Below, piece after piece: positions 47,301-58,310 of a DNA stretch of 64,000 bases (its first letter is position 1; each line of letters opens with the position of its first letter). Source of the stretch: Rhynchonema sp. JSB1_4. Lineage: Eukaryota; Nematoda; Chromadorea; Monhysterida; Xyalidae. The position numbers were made by a program, and so were the translations under genes. The notes under the pieces were generated by a model. That model worked only from the letters and a program-made list of their open reading frames with translations. It had not been told where the DNA came from and ran no database searches. The DNA lies in assembly GCA_030248065.1 (NCBI GenBank), contig JASAMV010004318.1, positions 52,037 through 116,036 of the forward strand. The letters run 5' to 3'.

Positions 47301-49711
47301 CTGAACCAACAACAAACGTGCATAAATGTACCTGTACACCACTATCCAGCAGGGTTTATTTTTTCAAAATGGGCTAGCAGCAAGAAGCTAGTAAAATCAA
47401 AATTTTGTAGCTTTTTGGCCGCTGAAAAACCAATTTACTAGCTTTTTTGGCCAAAATACAAAATTTAGTAGCTTTTAGGCTACTAAATTTGAAACTTTAC
47501 TAGCTTTTCAAAAAATTTAGTAGCTAAAAAGCTACTAAATTTGGTTAAAAATTCCATGCTATCCAGCCTTAATACACTACTGTATAGGGGATGTTACTTG
47601 GGGGCAGTGGTGTAGCTACCCAGGAGGGGCGGCAACCTACTGTACCACCCAAAATGCGGGGCGGCAACCTACCTACTGTACCAGCCGAGCTAGGGGGGGT
47701 CGTACCACTTGGGGGGGTCATCTGGAAACCGAAATTTTTTATGTCTAAATACTGAAGAAAATGTGGCCTAAAACACTAATTTCGCGCGCAGCGCGCGATT
47801 TTTCGCCTATTTGCAGACACATATGCTAATTTTATGCAATTTTAAGCCAAAAATGAATGTTTTCGGTGAAAAGTTAGGTGGGGCGGCAACCTACCTACTG
47901 TACCAGGGGAGGGGCGGCAACCTACCTACTGTACCAGGCGAGGGGCGGCAACCTACCTACTGTACCTAGGGGGGGCTCCCCCCACTCCCCCCCCCCCCAG
48001 CTACACCACTGCTTGGGGGGCTCTATTCCGGCGGGGGGAGGCTCTATTAATTCACTGACCCCTTTTTGGGGGGCTCTATTCCGGGGGGCTGTATTTACGT
48101 TTTTACGGTACCTATCCATTTTTTCGGAGCGACGATTAGTGTACCACACTGGGGGAAGGGGGGAGACCCAAATTCAGGAAAAAGTCACTTTTTGAGGAGA
48201 AAATTTGACCGATTGTTGTCTTTTTTTGAAAAAAATTTTCCATAAAAAGGGTATTTAGGCGACTTTTGACAACGTTGACCTAAGAATCACCCAATTTAGG
48301 CCTAAAGATGCCCATTTTAGGCCTAAAAATGCCTATTTTGGGCGAAAATTGAGGCGGTTAGTGGACCTGGCGCGGCGGTTAGTGTACCTTAGGAGGAGGA
48401 ACAACAAGTGTATGCGCAATTCTAACCCTCTGAAAGAGGTTTGTGTAAGTAAGCGTCCGGCCTTTGTTGTCCCACGGTAGCGTCCACATTTCAGCCCTAA
48501 GAAGCCTTTAATGAAATGGTTGAAGGTTTTTTTTAAAATAATTGCACAAAACTTCCAGTTATACGCCAATATTGTACCCAAAACGGCCGAGAACTTCCGC
48601 TGCCTGTGCACGGGCGAGAAAGGCATGGGTAAATCCGGCAAGCCGTTGCATTTCAAAGGTAGCAAATTCCATCGCGTCATTCCCAACTTTATGTGCCAGG
48701 TGAACTGAAGTTTAATGGTTGAATTTATAAGTTAATTTGTGACTAAGCATTCATGTGTACTCGGGACTTCGTGATATTTGAACGTCTCGTTGAAGGGCCG
48801 AATGCAAAATTAATTTTAATGAACCATCTGGGTTACCAGCCGACGGCGCAGTATTGCCGTTGGCCGCTTGTGCTGCTTCGTACACTTTTTTTGTCATTAC
48901 AAAACAAACTAGCATTAAGGCTGTGAGCAGATAAACGCGGAACGCGGAAATTGGTTAGCAGATAAACGCGGAATGGCAGATTTCTGCATTCCGCATTCCG
49001 CGTTTATCTGCTAACCTTTGCGGAATGGTGCGTGCTTGGGTGACGATGACAACTTCCAGCGTGCTGACCTCAAAATGTTGCGTGTTAACGCAAACAGCAA
49101 CTGAGAGGTTTGACCAAAAGCATAAATTTACTTGCAGAAATGCAGAATTCCGCAAAGGTTAGCAGATAAACGCGGAATGCGGAATACAGAAATCTGCCAT
49201 TCCGCGTTTATCTGCTCACAGCCTAAATTAATAAACAAGACGCGGTTATAGCCTGAGAATTTTACTTTTCCATATTCAATTCTTAGGGTGGTGATTTCAC
49301 ACGCGGCAACGGCACGGGCGGTGAGTCGATCTACGGTGAGAAATTCGCCGATGAGAACTTCAAGGAGAAGCACACCGGTCCCGGTATCCTGTCAATGGCC
49401 AATGCTGGACCGAACACCAATGGATCGCAGTTCTTCTTGTGCACCGTCAAAACTGATTGGTGAGTGAGCATGAGTTCAGAAAGCAAACGAGTCTTGATCT
49501 GCGCGATACGTCACGTATTTTTTTGATTGTCGTGCTGCTGCATGAATAATGAAAGCAAACTTCAACCGACCGTGACAGGCTTGACGGCAAGCACGTAGTG
49601 TTCGGCAAAGTGGTCGAGGGATTGGATGTGGTGAAGAAGGTGGAAGGCGTCGGCTCGCAATCTGGCAAAACCTCGGCCGATGTGTGCATCGCTGACTGCG
49701 GACAACTCTAG
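44378..49711 (+). CDS. Cyclophilin-type peptidyl-prolyl isomerase, CYP-3-like
   Basis: Four exons: 44378-44446, 48559-48699, 49287-49459 and 49579-49711, giving 171 residues in phase. It starts [20 protein letters not shown]. The catalytic core is complete: [11 protein letters not shown] (catalytic Arg and Phe), [27 protein letters not shown] and [12 protein letters not shown]. The insertion [12 protein letters not shown] between the second strand and the Arg helix marks the divergent-loop cyclophilins of nematodes and plants, and the C-terminus IADCGQL is standard. The enzyme interconverts cis and trans X-Pro bonds in the cytosol; no signal peptide is present. Intron 1 is 4.1 kb of nested transposons, so precise splicing across it is needed; its donor gtcggt is weak. 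Intron 2 holds a Harbinger-type MITE. Confidence 0.95.
44885..45780. repeat. GTCGGT hexamer arrays
   Basis: Arrays of GTCGGT at about 44895-44990 and inverted or dispersed at about 45665-45775 flank an AT-rich core. They probably form the termini of another element in the nest. Confidence 0.6.
46074..46427. mobile_element. hAT-type MITE, CAGTGTAGTTCC family
   Basis: 354 bp with ends CAGTGTAGTTCCTGG and CCAGGAACTACACTG. Exact 8-bp duplication GTTGGGGG at 46066-46073 and 46428-46435. Interior similar to 2011-2410, including the GGAGGGGGAGATAG subrepeat. Confidence 0.92.
47605..48011. mobile_element. hAT-type MITE, CAGTGGTGTAGCT family
   Basis: 407 bp with ends CAGTGGTGTAGCTACC and the inverse CAGCTACACCACTG. 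Exact 8-bp duplication CTTGGGGG at 47597-47604 and 48012-48019. It contains five copies of GGGGCGGCAACCTAC. Confidence 0.92.
48919..49223. mobile_element. PIF/Harbinger-type MITE in cyclophilin intron 2
   Basis: 305 bp with ends GGCTGTGAGCAGATAAACGC and its inverse, flanked by the 3-bp duplication TAA (48916-48918 and 49224-49226). A TWA duplication and GG ends are typical of Harbinger. The terminal word AGCAGATAAACGCGGAA recurs inside in both orientations. Confidence 0.8.
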
Positions 49712-51246
49712 ATATGGTTAATGATCATCGGTAATCTGCATAGGGTGGTCGTAAAGCTGTGCAATATTGTTACGTGTACTCGATAGTTCATGGTTTATGG
49801 CCACGCTGTGTTGCACGCTTGAAACCGACTAAATTGACTTTTTAGTTGATTTTGTTGGTTTTCTGGCTCAATAACCACACCACAGTATATTTAGTTAGCT
49901 AACACATCACCAGTTTGTTTTAAAACACTCAACATTCTTGCTCTACATAAATATAGGTAGGACGGTGTTCCGAATTTTCTGCCACGCGCCGCGCGAGTAA
50001 TTCGCAAAATGTCATATTTTGTTATCATTCTCTGTTGTTGTTTTCTCTATAATGTTGTTCCGTGTCTTTTCGTCCACAGGATGGGTTTTGAACCGCCACC
50101 GCAATTACATACCATGATATAATCTGTGGATTCTATTATGTGTTATTGCTAAATGCATCTTTCGCTTTTTTTGCTAGCCATTATTATTATTGTTATAATT
50201 ATGCCCCCAGACCACATAACCATTCTGATTTTCTAGTGATAATTTTTTGCCTCTGCCCGACCTTGCACTGTTACGCGTACATTTTATTACAGCATTCTAA
50301 TAAGCTTGTCAGTCCAGTCCGATACTCTATCAAGCACTTTTGATAGCATGCGTGGTGACCTACTCTGTGGTAAAATAATGTTTTGTGGGTATTTTTGTCA
50401 TTCTACACGCTCAAGACAACATTCTTATAATAGGATTAGAATTTGTATTGAATAGCAATTAGCAAAGTTTGTTCTTGATGTCTGTTGAGCTAGGTGGTGA
50501 CGATTTTGTGTGGTAATAACGGGGGTGTTTTATAGGCTTCTAACATTATCTGATAAACGTGTTATTCTTAAAATTCTGTCCACATTTCACGCTATATTGT
50601 AATTCAATGCCCACCACAAATAAATGTTCAGTTCAGTTCTTGGTGTCTTGTGCATCAATGGCTTTTTGTGAAACGGGAAAACCCTGAAAAGCGATTTGTG
50701 CACGAGGTTTGCATCGTAAACAGTTTTTTACTCGATAATGTTTTGTCTGATCTTTGGTAAACTGACAAGACAAGTGTTGCACGGGTGTCGTTTTTTGTGT
50801 GTGTGTGTTTGTGTCCTCCATCCAGGTTGTTCAAAAGTTAATCGGTGGAATTTTCCAATGAAACTGCAAAATTATTGTGTGCAGCAACACTTTGTGCGCC
50901 CGTTTGTTGGGTCATGTGAGAGAATGGAACAGTGAACATGCCGAACAAATGCGTGTGCGTTAATATTTCGACAATAAATACTTGAATGCAACGTAAACAA
51001 ATTTTGTTGATTTGTTTGTCAAAATAAATGGTTGAAAAATTCTGTGGATTCGATCTCTTTATTTCGCTTGTTGAACCACCGTCAAACTGGTTCCCTTGTG
51101 GGCCAACTACATGTTTGGTTATTCAGCTAATTGATGGCGTCGAAGTATCGGCCCTTTTTTATTCAGATTTGTCATATCTTGCCTCGTGGCACAAACGTAA
51201 TAATATCGGGTTATCAAACAAATCAAAATTCCAATCCATCTGCCAA
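49712..51246. other. Intergenic, cyclophilin to LRR gene
   Basis: AT-rich with no recognisable exon. It should hold the cyclophilin 3' UTR and the LRR promoter and leader. An AATAAA near 50619 is far from the cyclophilin stop. Confidence 0.45.
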
Positions 51247-53014
51247 ATGGGTAACGAACACAGCAGTTCATCGTCGAGTAAAGGTGGCCATGGTGGTGGC
51301 CAGGCAACGTCATCTGGCAAGAATGTGGTTGCAAGTCTCAATATCGGAGGGGGACAGAGCAAGACAGTCAAGGAACACTTGGCACGTGCTGAGCGGTCGG
51401 GTGTACTGCAGCTGCAGAAATGCGGTCTCAAGGAAGTGCCTGCTCAATTACTACAGGTTGGAGTTGGACTAGGTTTCGAAGTGCCGTAATTGTTCTGTGA
51501 CTGATGCTGTGAAAAAATTGTGCATTTCCTTACGTGTGTGCGGATATCCTTGTGTGGTGTTTGGTACCTTTGTATTGTCAGGTGGTGTTGGATAAGCTGG
51601 GGACGGGACGGGCACTCGGAATTGTGTTTCATGTCGGATTTCCCACGTATTCTCTAACTGGCTTGCACTTGTGCGCAGCAGTGATTTTTTACTTGAGCAA
51701 TAAGATCTGTTCGAGGTCCTTTTTGGAAGTCAACTCGCCAAAGGTGTTCAAACCGACGAGGCCTGTCACCTCGGCCGTCAGTGAAAACAGGCCGAAACGG
51801 ACAAAACTCACTATTGTTACATTATTCTCAACGGATCTTGATGCATTCTGATGATTTCCTCCACACGCTTTTTTTATTTTCTAACTTTATTTTTGCTTTT
51901 CGACAAGAGCTACGTTGATTAGGCACTGAAGCGAAGAATCGTTCCCAGATTTTTGTAGAACCTATCAAACTTTCTACGTCTTCCCAGGTGACCACCCTTC
52001 GCAACCTCGATCTGTCGCTCAACAAAATCGAGCACATTCCATCTTTCATCGGTCAGTTCGCCACGCTGAAACAGCTGCATTTGAATGACAATCGAATACG
52101 TACACTGCCGGACGAGATTGGGTCGTTGAAGAAGTGTGAAACATTGTCGTTGCATCATAATCAGGTTGGGATGGGGGTCTGTGAACTGCGCCAGCTGGAC
52201 ATCACATGAAACCATGGGAGATAAATGAATGAGAATGAGATGGAAAATGAGCATTGTTATGGTTCTTCTAACTGAGTTCGTTTTGCCACCGTTTCGTTGC
52301 AAGTCTGCAGCTAACTGGGACAATTAGCTTCGCAAAAAGTCCTGGGCAATTGAAGCAGCTGGGCATCCGTGCGTGCTGACGTAGAGCATGTAATTTCATG
52401 TTTTCTGTGACTGCACGGTGTGACGAGTCACTAAACATCAACTTTTTAATGATGTGTTTCCCGGTGGCTTTAGAACCTGTCTTGCGTGAACTAAAGTGAT
52501 GCTTACGTTTCAATGTTGATGGAGGGGAGGTATCTTTTGATCATGGGTTACTGACTGTATCGTGCTCCATTTCCAGCTGTGCGCCATCCCCGATACCATC
52601 GTGGGTATGTTGGGCCTCAAAACGATCACCCTATCCGGCAACAACCTAACATCGCTACCCGGCTGTTTGTGCGACCTGCCAAATCTTGAAACATTGGATA
52701 TGAGCCAGAATCGCTTGGAATCGTTAGGAAATGACGATCGACTGAGTAAACTGCGTGTGATCGAACTGAATCTGAACCAGAATCGTCTCAACTCACTACC
52801 TGGTCGATTGGCTGACTGTCCACGACTGAAAATCCTGAGATTGCAAGAGAACTGTCTGACCTTGGAAGCGTTCTCGCCCCAGTTGCTGGGCGAATCGAAA
52901 ATATCGCTGCTGAATGTCGAGGGTAATTTGTTCCAAGAAAAAGAATTCCATCAATTAGACGGCTATGAACAGTATCAGGAACGGTATACGGAAACGAAAA
53001 AGAAAATGTTTTGA
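51247..53014 (+). CDS. LRRC57-like leucine-rich-repeat protein
   Basis: Three exons: 51247-51456, 51988-52164 and 52577-53014, giving 274 residues in phase. The N-terminus MGNEHSSSSS is a likely myristoylation site (Gly2) and is followed by a Ser/Gly-rich extension longer than in vertebrate LRRC57. LRRs then run from VLQLQKCGLKEVPAQLL through LRNLDLSLNKIEHIPSFIG, LKQLHLNDNRIRTLPDEIG, KTITLSGNNLTSLPGCL, LETLDMSQNRLESLG and VIELNLNQNRLNSLPGRL. The closing motif RLKILRLQENCL ... VEGNLF ... ETKKKMF matches the LRRC57 C-terminus. The function is not well defined in the family; it may be a membrane-tethered interaction scaffold. Donors are the weak gttgga and gttggg. A + strand frame inside intron 1 (51534-51851) does not fit the family and was left out. 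Confidence 0.93.
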
Positions 53015-53421
53015 GAGTGTCAGTGATATTGTTCAACCATATGTTGTCACTAGTCCGCTTTGTTTGCCTATTTTCGGTGCTGGGCTATTTGTTATTGTGC
53101 GTGTACCAAATTAATCGACACAGCTGAGCTAATCTGGTGCAAAACAAATCTGTTATTTATTCATCCATATCTATTTTATCTGTGTGCAACAAATCTAAAT
53201 CAAAAATATCACTGTGGCGAAAGTTAAGCCTTGATGCTGCTTCACTGAAAAGATCAAATGGACGAAAGAATCGTAATCAAAAAGTAAAAATTTACAAATC
53301 ACACGTAAATAGAATTTTGAGGAATTCTAACAATATGAAAACCTACATGAATAATTGTGACTAGTCAATACTTAGGAAAACCACAAATAATTGCCGATAA
53401 CAACAGCAACAAACAAACAAT
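53015..53421. other. Convergent spacer
   Basis: About 400 bp of AT-rich sequence between the LRRC57-like stop and the 3' end of the minus-strand gene. Presumably the 3' UTRs. Confidence 0.5.
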
Positions 53422-56400
53422 CTAGAATTCCTGCATAGTCTTGCATCGTCTGATTCGTTTCAAGTTCATTTTCGGTGATGGTGCGTGCAGTAGCACTGAC
53501 TTGGCTGCTTTGTCATCCTCATCGCATTGGTGCAGCACGATTATTGGACCTGAAACATTATGTCGGTGATCAGATCGCTCTTGTGTTGGTAACGTGAACG
53601 TGATTCGTGAAATTTGTTTGTCATCGCCCTTAGCACAGTGCTGTGTGATAGGATAACCGCTGTGCACTGGAATTCTGAATCAGCTAACGACACAGTACCT
53701 GACACGGATCGATATCTCAGCGATCCGCCACTGTGCATATCGCGTCGATGTTTCACGTGCTGTGCACTGGTCAACGTTTGTTCTTGTGTTTGTTGAGGTG
53801 GATGATGATTGGTTGATGCGACAAACACATCCGAACATTCGCTCTCACAAATACTGCGCGATGACGGTGCTGTGATGATAGAATCGACAACATTGTACGA
53901 GGTACTTAGTGAATCCCTCCATAAAGTGAACATCTTTGAGCGATAGTGTGGTCCCCAAACAGCAGCTGAGCCCTAATTACCACAATAATGAATATGGTGT
54001 GTAGAGTGATGAATAAAGATGGGTGCCAACCAGGTGTGGAGGGCAGACTTTGTGCTGTATTATGAAGTTCCATTTGCATGAAAACCCCATTTATTTGCGC
54101 AGACGGCAGGCTTTCAATTCTGCAGCCAGGTTCAGGTGAGTTGTGTGAGAGAAATATCTATGTATTATTACGTATGGCACTAAAGCAGACGAAGTTTACT
54201 AGCAGAGCAACTAAAACCAACCATTCGACGTATCGAGCGCGCACACACATGCATTCGGGTCGGTGCATGTATTGAGATGCAACAATGTGCTGTGCAGTAA
54301 TGGTTCGGGCACAAGGCCACCGTCAGGCAGTGAGCCAATTGATGCAAAACGTTTGTGTGTGAAACCTGAACAATCACACAGTGATCAGCTTGGTCTGGTC
54401 TGTTTATGGGTGATATTTTCGAAACGGTGTAAAGGTGAGTTGGGTGTAAAGGTCGGTGTAAGCTCAATCGAAAGCTCGGTCGGTGTCAGCTCGGCGTAAA
54501 CATGAAACATTGCCTGCTGTTAACGTGGAATGTTTCATGTTTACACCGAGCTGACACCGACCGAGCTTACACCGACCTTTACACCCAACTGAGCTTTACA
54601 CCGTTTCGAAAATGCCACCCTATGCCTTGTTCAGGCGAATTCTTGATTGGATCAAGAGTTGGTTACGCAGAAAATTGGTGGTAGTGATGTTTCAGGTGGT
54701 CGATGAACTGAGAGTGAGAATAATCGTTCGCTTCAATGCGTCTGTCTGTCATTCTTACAAGCCTGAACGAAGACGAAACCAACCAACAAGAAAAAATTGA
54801 ACAACTACATGAATCACAAGCCAAACACACTGGAACAGCCGCCTTGCATCGATCCAACACTGACGGCCAACAGATTGGAGCCGGAGGATCGGCGATCGAT
54901 TGAAGTGAACGATGATGACGAACCTGCACTGCGTATTGAGCCGAATTCACAGAACTGAATTACACTATACAACAGATTTGATGACAGCAGGCAGTTGCGC
55001 AAACTGAACGAATTCAAAAGCCAATCGGTGCAGAGCGAGGGCAGTGTAAGCCCAACGTCTTCGCATGCCCATGCCAGTGTGGTTTCGCTTCGGGAACATG
55101 GCCAATTCTGTTGCAGTCGGAAAACTGCAAACTTTGTATGCATCCAAGTCAACTTATTTGCACTTGCCTGGATGTGATAGTCCCCTTGTGTTTCGGCCAT
55201 CGGAGCTTGTGCTGTGCACTCGCACACTCACTGTTGCCGCTGCAACGTTCAACAAATAAAACGCCGTTTTTTTGCGCCACGGGCATCATCAAACCTGCAA
55301 CAGCGCCAGGCACCGTTTGTGTGGATCCAAAACATTGTTGTTGTTTGGAGGCAACCAATTCGTCAAGCCATTTGGTGGACGAGTTACTTGCGATCACAGA
55401 CGAACTGCAACAGAAACAAACGGCTGTTTGTCGATAATCATAGCACAGGCGAGCCTCACCAATCGGATCGGGTCTATCTTGGTCACTTGACTTTCAGAGA
55501 CAATAATGCCTCGTTGCGAAATTTATACTGCTGCGATTTCGAATAGTTTCGGTTCAGAAGTCAGAAATGTCAACTACAAGTCACGTAACCATGGTACAAC
55601 CGACATTCGAGCCAGCATCACTGGATAGGGCCCTCAAATCAATGCGTAATATGAGCGCACTATTGACCCTGCGTCCATGGCGGCAATATTGCTCCGCTGA
55701 TTATGAACCAAAATAATGAAACGAACCATCACACACCTGCTATATTGTGTAGCATCGAATGTGTCCATCGTCAGATATGAAACATCGTCACCATAGTATG
55801 ACGGTAGACGACCACGTCGTGGCACTGATAGCAGGCTGGTGAAGCCCACAGAGTCACTCGATCTCCGTTTCGGTCGCTTGCTAAAAATCAGTTGCGTGTT
55901 GGCTGATTACATTGCACACAAAGCAGCCCAGGCTCGTATCACCACAAACCGTGACACAGTCGGTGTCAAGGTTGTGTCAGTACGGGTCACTGGTCGATGT
56001 TGTTGTTGTCGGCTGCTTGGTGGATCGTCGCGAAGTCGAATCGGTGGCGAATCGTTGTTGTTTTTGTCCAGCACGATTATCCGCGTCTGAAACACCAACA
56101 ATTTGCACTACTAACGACCCTTCTGGTTCACTGAGTCCCACTGCGTTATCATGCTCACAAACATTGCGACTATCACTACCTACCACTTATGATCAGTGAC
56201 CATCCCCCACTTTGCATCACCGAATGGTGTTTTTCAAACACCGAAATATTTTTAAACTAAAATGCATTTCTTGATTTCTATTGAACAACTGGCGGAGAGT
56301 GCAAGATCGGTATGTCGTTTCAGGTTGCCGTTGTGTGTATGCGTGCGCTTCATGAAAATGACTAATGACCATTGAATGTCGCCAGCCTGTCTGGGTGTTG

Positions 56401-58310
56401 CATGCAACATCCAAATATGCATTTCTATGGCATGGTTGTGATTTATAAAACACATGTATAGAATTCGTGCTGATGCTCAACCCTGCAACTCGTCAACCCA
56501 ACGTATTGTTTCGTATGCGTTTTGCATCTCAGTCGCATTTTGTGAAAAGCTTGAACAGTTTCAAAATTGACTTCTCTTTTCCTCCGCTTAGGCTTAGGCT
56601 GAGCTAACCCATGCCTTCTATCGCGAAATCGAAAATTGCGTTTTCTCCCTCTCAAAGCAACTGTCCAAGCTTTTCCTAACATGCATCTCAGTCAGCGGCG
56701 TTGTAGCTAGGTCTGAATTTAGGGGGAACCTGTAGGAAGTAATTTTTATTGTCCCTGTTCCATTAATGAAGCGTCGTTTTGATGCGGTGCTCGTTCAAAA
56801 TTCGGCGCCTATTAAACCATGTATCAGTCAAATCAGGAGAAGCACGCGCAGTGCGCGAAACCTTTGACTTTTTAGTTCCTGGAACCACCAGAAGTCAGTG
56901 AAAATGCGTGTATCTGACGCGCGAAGTGTGCGATTTTTTGACACTTGCAGTGTTGGAGGATGAAAATCTTGTGACTTGGGGGTCCTTTTCCTTCTCGTGA
57001 CTTCTGGGAGGGGCCACGGTACCTCCCGAGTGGCTGAGTGGGCACCTGTACCTAAGTACCGCTCTCCCACGCCATTGTGCTTGTTCAAAATTCGACAACT
57101 GTTAAATCATGTACCGGTTAAAACAGCAGTAGCGAGCGAAAATTGACTTTTTTGTTCCCGGAACTAACTGAAGCCAGTGAAAGTGCGTGTATTTGACGCG
57201 CTAAGCGCGCGATTTTGTTACCTTAGCTGTGCTCGAGAGCAAAAATCTTGCGATTTAGGAATGCTTTTTCCTTCTTGTGACTAGTCAGAGGGGGTACGGA
57301 TACCCCCTTGAGCGGCTGAGGGGCGTACCTGTACCCCAGGTACCCCTGTTCTGTTTTCGAGGAGGTTCTTTCGCAGAATAGCATGAAGCTCTGAATTTAG
57401 TAGAAATTGTACATTCGTTTTCTGCCCGCCTGCTTGCTCGCAAGACCCATCCGGTTTCTATTTCATGTGAATACATATGTACCGCATTCTTAAACGCGTG
57501 GGTTGCCATGAATAGCGCAACTAATAGTTGCTGTTTATTTTTCACTGTAGAAATGTAATTTGTTTTAGTTGCACCGCAAGTCTTGGTTGCCTTACCACGG
57601 GACAAGCGTTGTGTTCTAGCAAGAGCTATTATTGGACCTAGAAATACTGCCTACATCAGTCAGCAATAAATCTATAGAAATGTTCGATACGGTAATGATG
57701 GCATACCAATCGATTATCACTGGCCAAATGTTCGGTGCCCATAGTGTGCAGTTGCAGTTGAACGGGAATGGGTGCGACTGGTGTGAACACTGAGCAATAC
57801 GAGCCACTGTCGTTGAATGCTGATACGTACAGCGAATTTCCTGTAAATGATGTTTTTTCAAATTTTGCCAATTCTGTGTTGCATATTACAGCCGCACGTT
57901 ATTGAATGAAAAATGGCTCGGCCAGAATCAGTAGAGATTTTGACCCAACGATCACGATCACACTCACTTTTATGATTATTATTGTTTTTGTGTCTCGATC
58001 TTTCCGGCCACCACGGGATTATATACTTATTGATGACGGCCGGTGGTTGCGATGGTGGTTTGGTCGCGGGCGCAGTTGGTGGACCAGTGCTCACGTCGTG
58101 TATCGGGGGCAAGAGCGCCAGAATTTGGCTGTCCGTTTGACAGTATCTGTAAGAAAAGTTGACAAAATGTAGAACGAACGGTGACAAATTCGAATAAACA
58201 AACTATTCTCACCTGTCCCTGACAGTGATCTTCGTCTTTGTCCGGTCAATTTTTGGATACGGTCGTTGTCGGTGGTTGTATCGATTGAATCGAGGCTGGC
58301 GATCTGACCC
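53422..58310 (-). CDS. Ser/Thr-rich 3' exons, probable cytoplasmic tail
   Basis: Several - strand exons have compatible borders. 56179-55984 (CEHDNAVGLSEPEGSLVV ... TTTTSTSD) leaves in phase 2 into 55880-55737 (KRPKRRSSDSVGFTSLLSV, RLPSYYGDDVSYLTMDTFDA). About 53933-53699 (SYNVVDSIITAPSSRSICE ... RYRSVS) joins in phase 1 to the last exon 53549-53422 (GPIIVLHQCDEDDKA ... RRCKTMQEF, stop). Other exon-like pieces lie at 57849-57706 (NSLYVSAFNDSGSYC) and 58308-58027. The low-complexity, Ser-rich character suggests an intracellular tail. They may continue the receptor encoded upstream on the same strand, but I could not make one unbroken phase chain, so a separate gene is possible. The opposite strand also has open frames here. 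Confidence 0.45.
54408..54620. repeat. Inverted repeat (hairpin), ~93% identical arms
   Basis: Left arm 54408-54511 and right arm 54528-54620 pair through GGTGTAAAGGTCGGTGTAAG and GTGTCAGCTCGG(C/T)GTAAACATG. Each arm ends at the loop with TGAAACATT. The left arm carries an extra ATCGAAAGCTC. It is a fold-back MITE inside the minus-strand gene. Confidence 0.85.
56586..56600 (+). repeat. Interstitial telomere-like (TTAGGC) repeat
   Basis: GCTTAGGCTTAGGCT holds two TTAGGC units. Confidence 0.55.
56786..57350. repeat. Tandem duplication of a ~285-bp unit
   Basis: The unit starting near 56789 (GCTCGTTCAAAATTCGGC) recurs near 57078 (GCTTGTTCAAAATTCGAC). Shared landmarks are GACTTTTT(A/T)GTTCC, GTGCGTGTAT(C/T)TGACGCGC, AAAATCTTG and CGGCTGAG/TGGCTGAG. 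Copies are about 75-80% identical. No coding capacity was seen. Confidence 0.75.

Noticed and set aside
48930..49215. CRISPR-like array of AGCAGATAAACGCGG repeats
   Set aside because: Copies are in both orientations inside a TAA-flanked MITE, spacers are irregular, and the genome is eukaryotic.
51534..51851. Extra coding exon in LRRC57 intron 1
   Set aside because: Joining exon 1 directly to 51988 restores the LRR register; the frame here has no LRR pattern.
56010..56100. Cadherin-like motif (RIIVLDKNNNDSPP) on the minus strand
   Set aside because: It mimics the cadherin DxNDNxP signature, but no other cadherin-repeat features occur nearby, and the alternative frame joins in phase to the KRPKRRSS exon.
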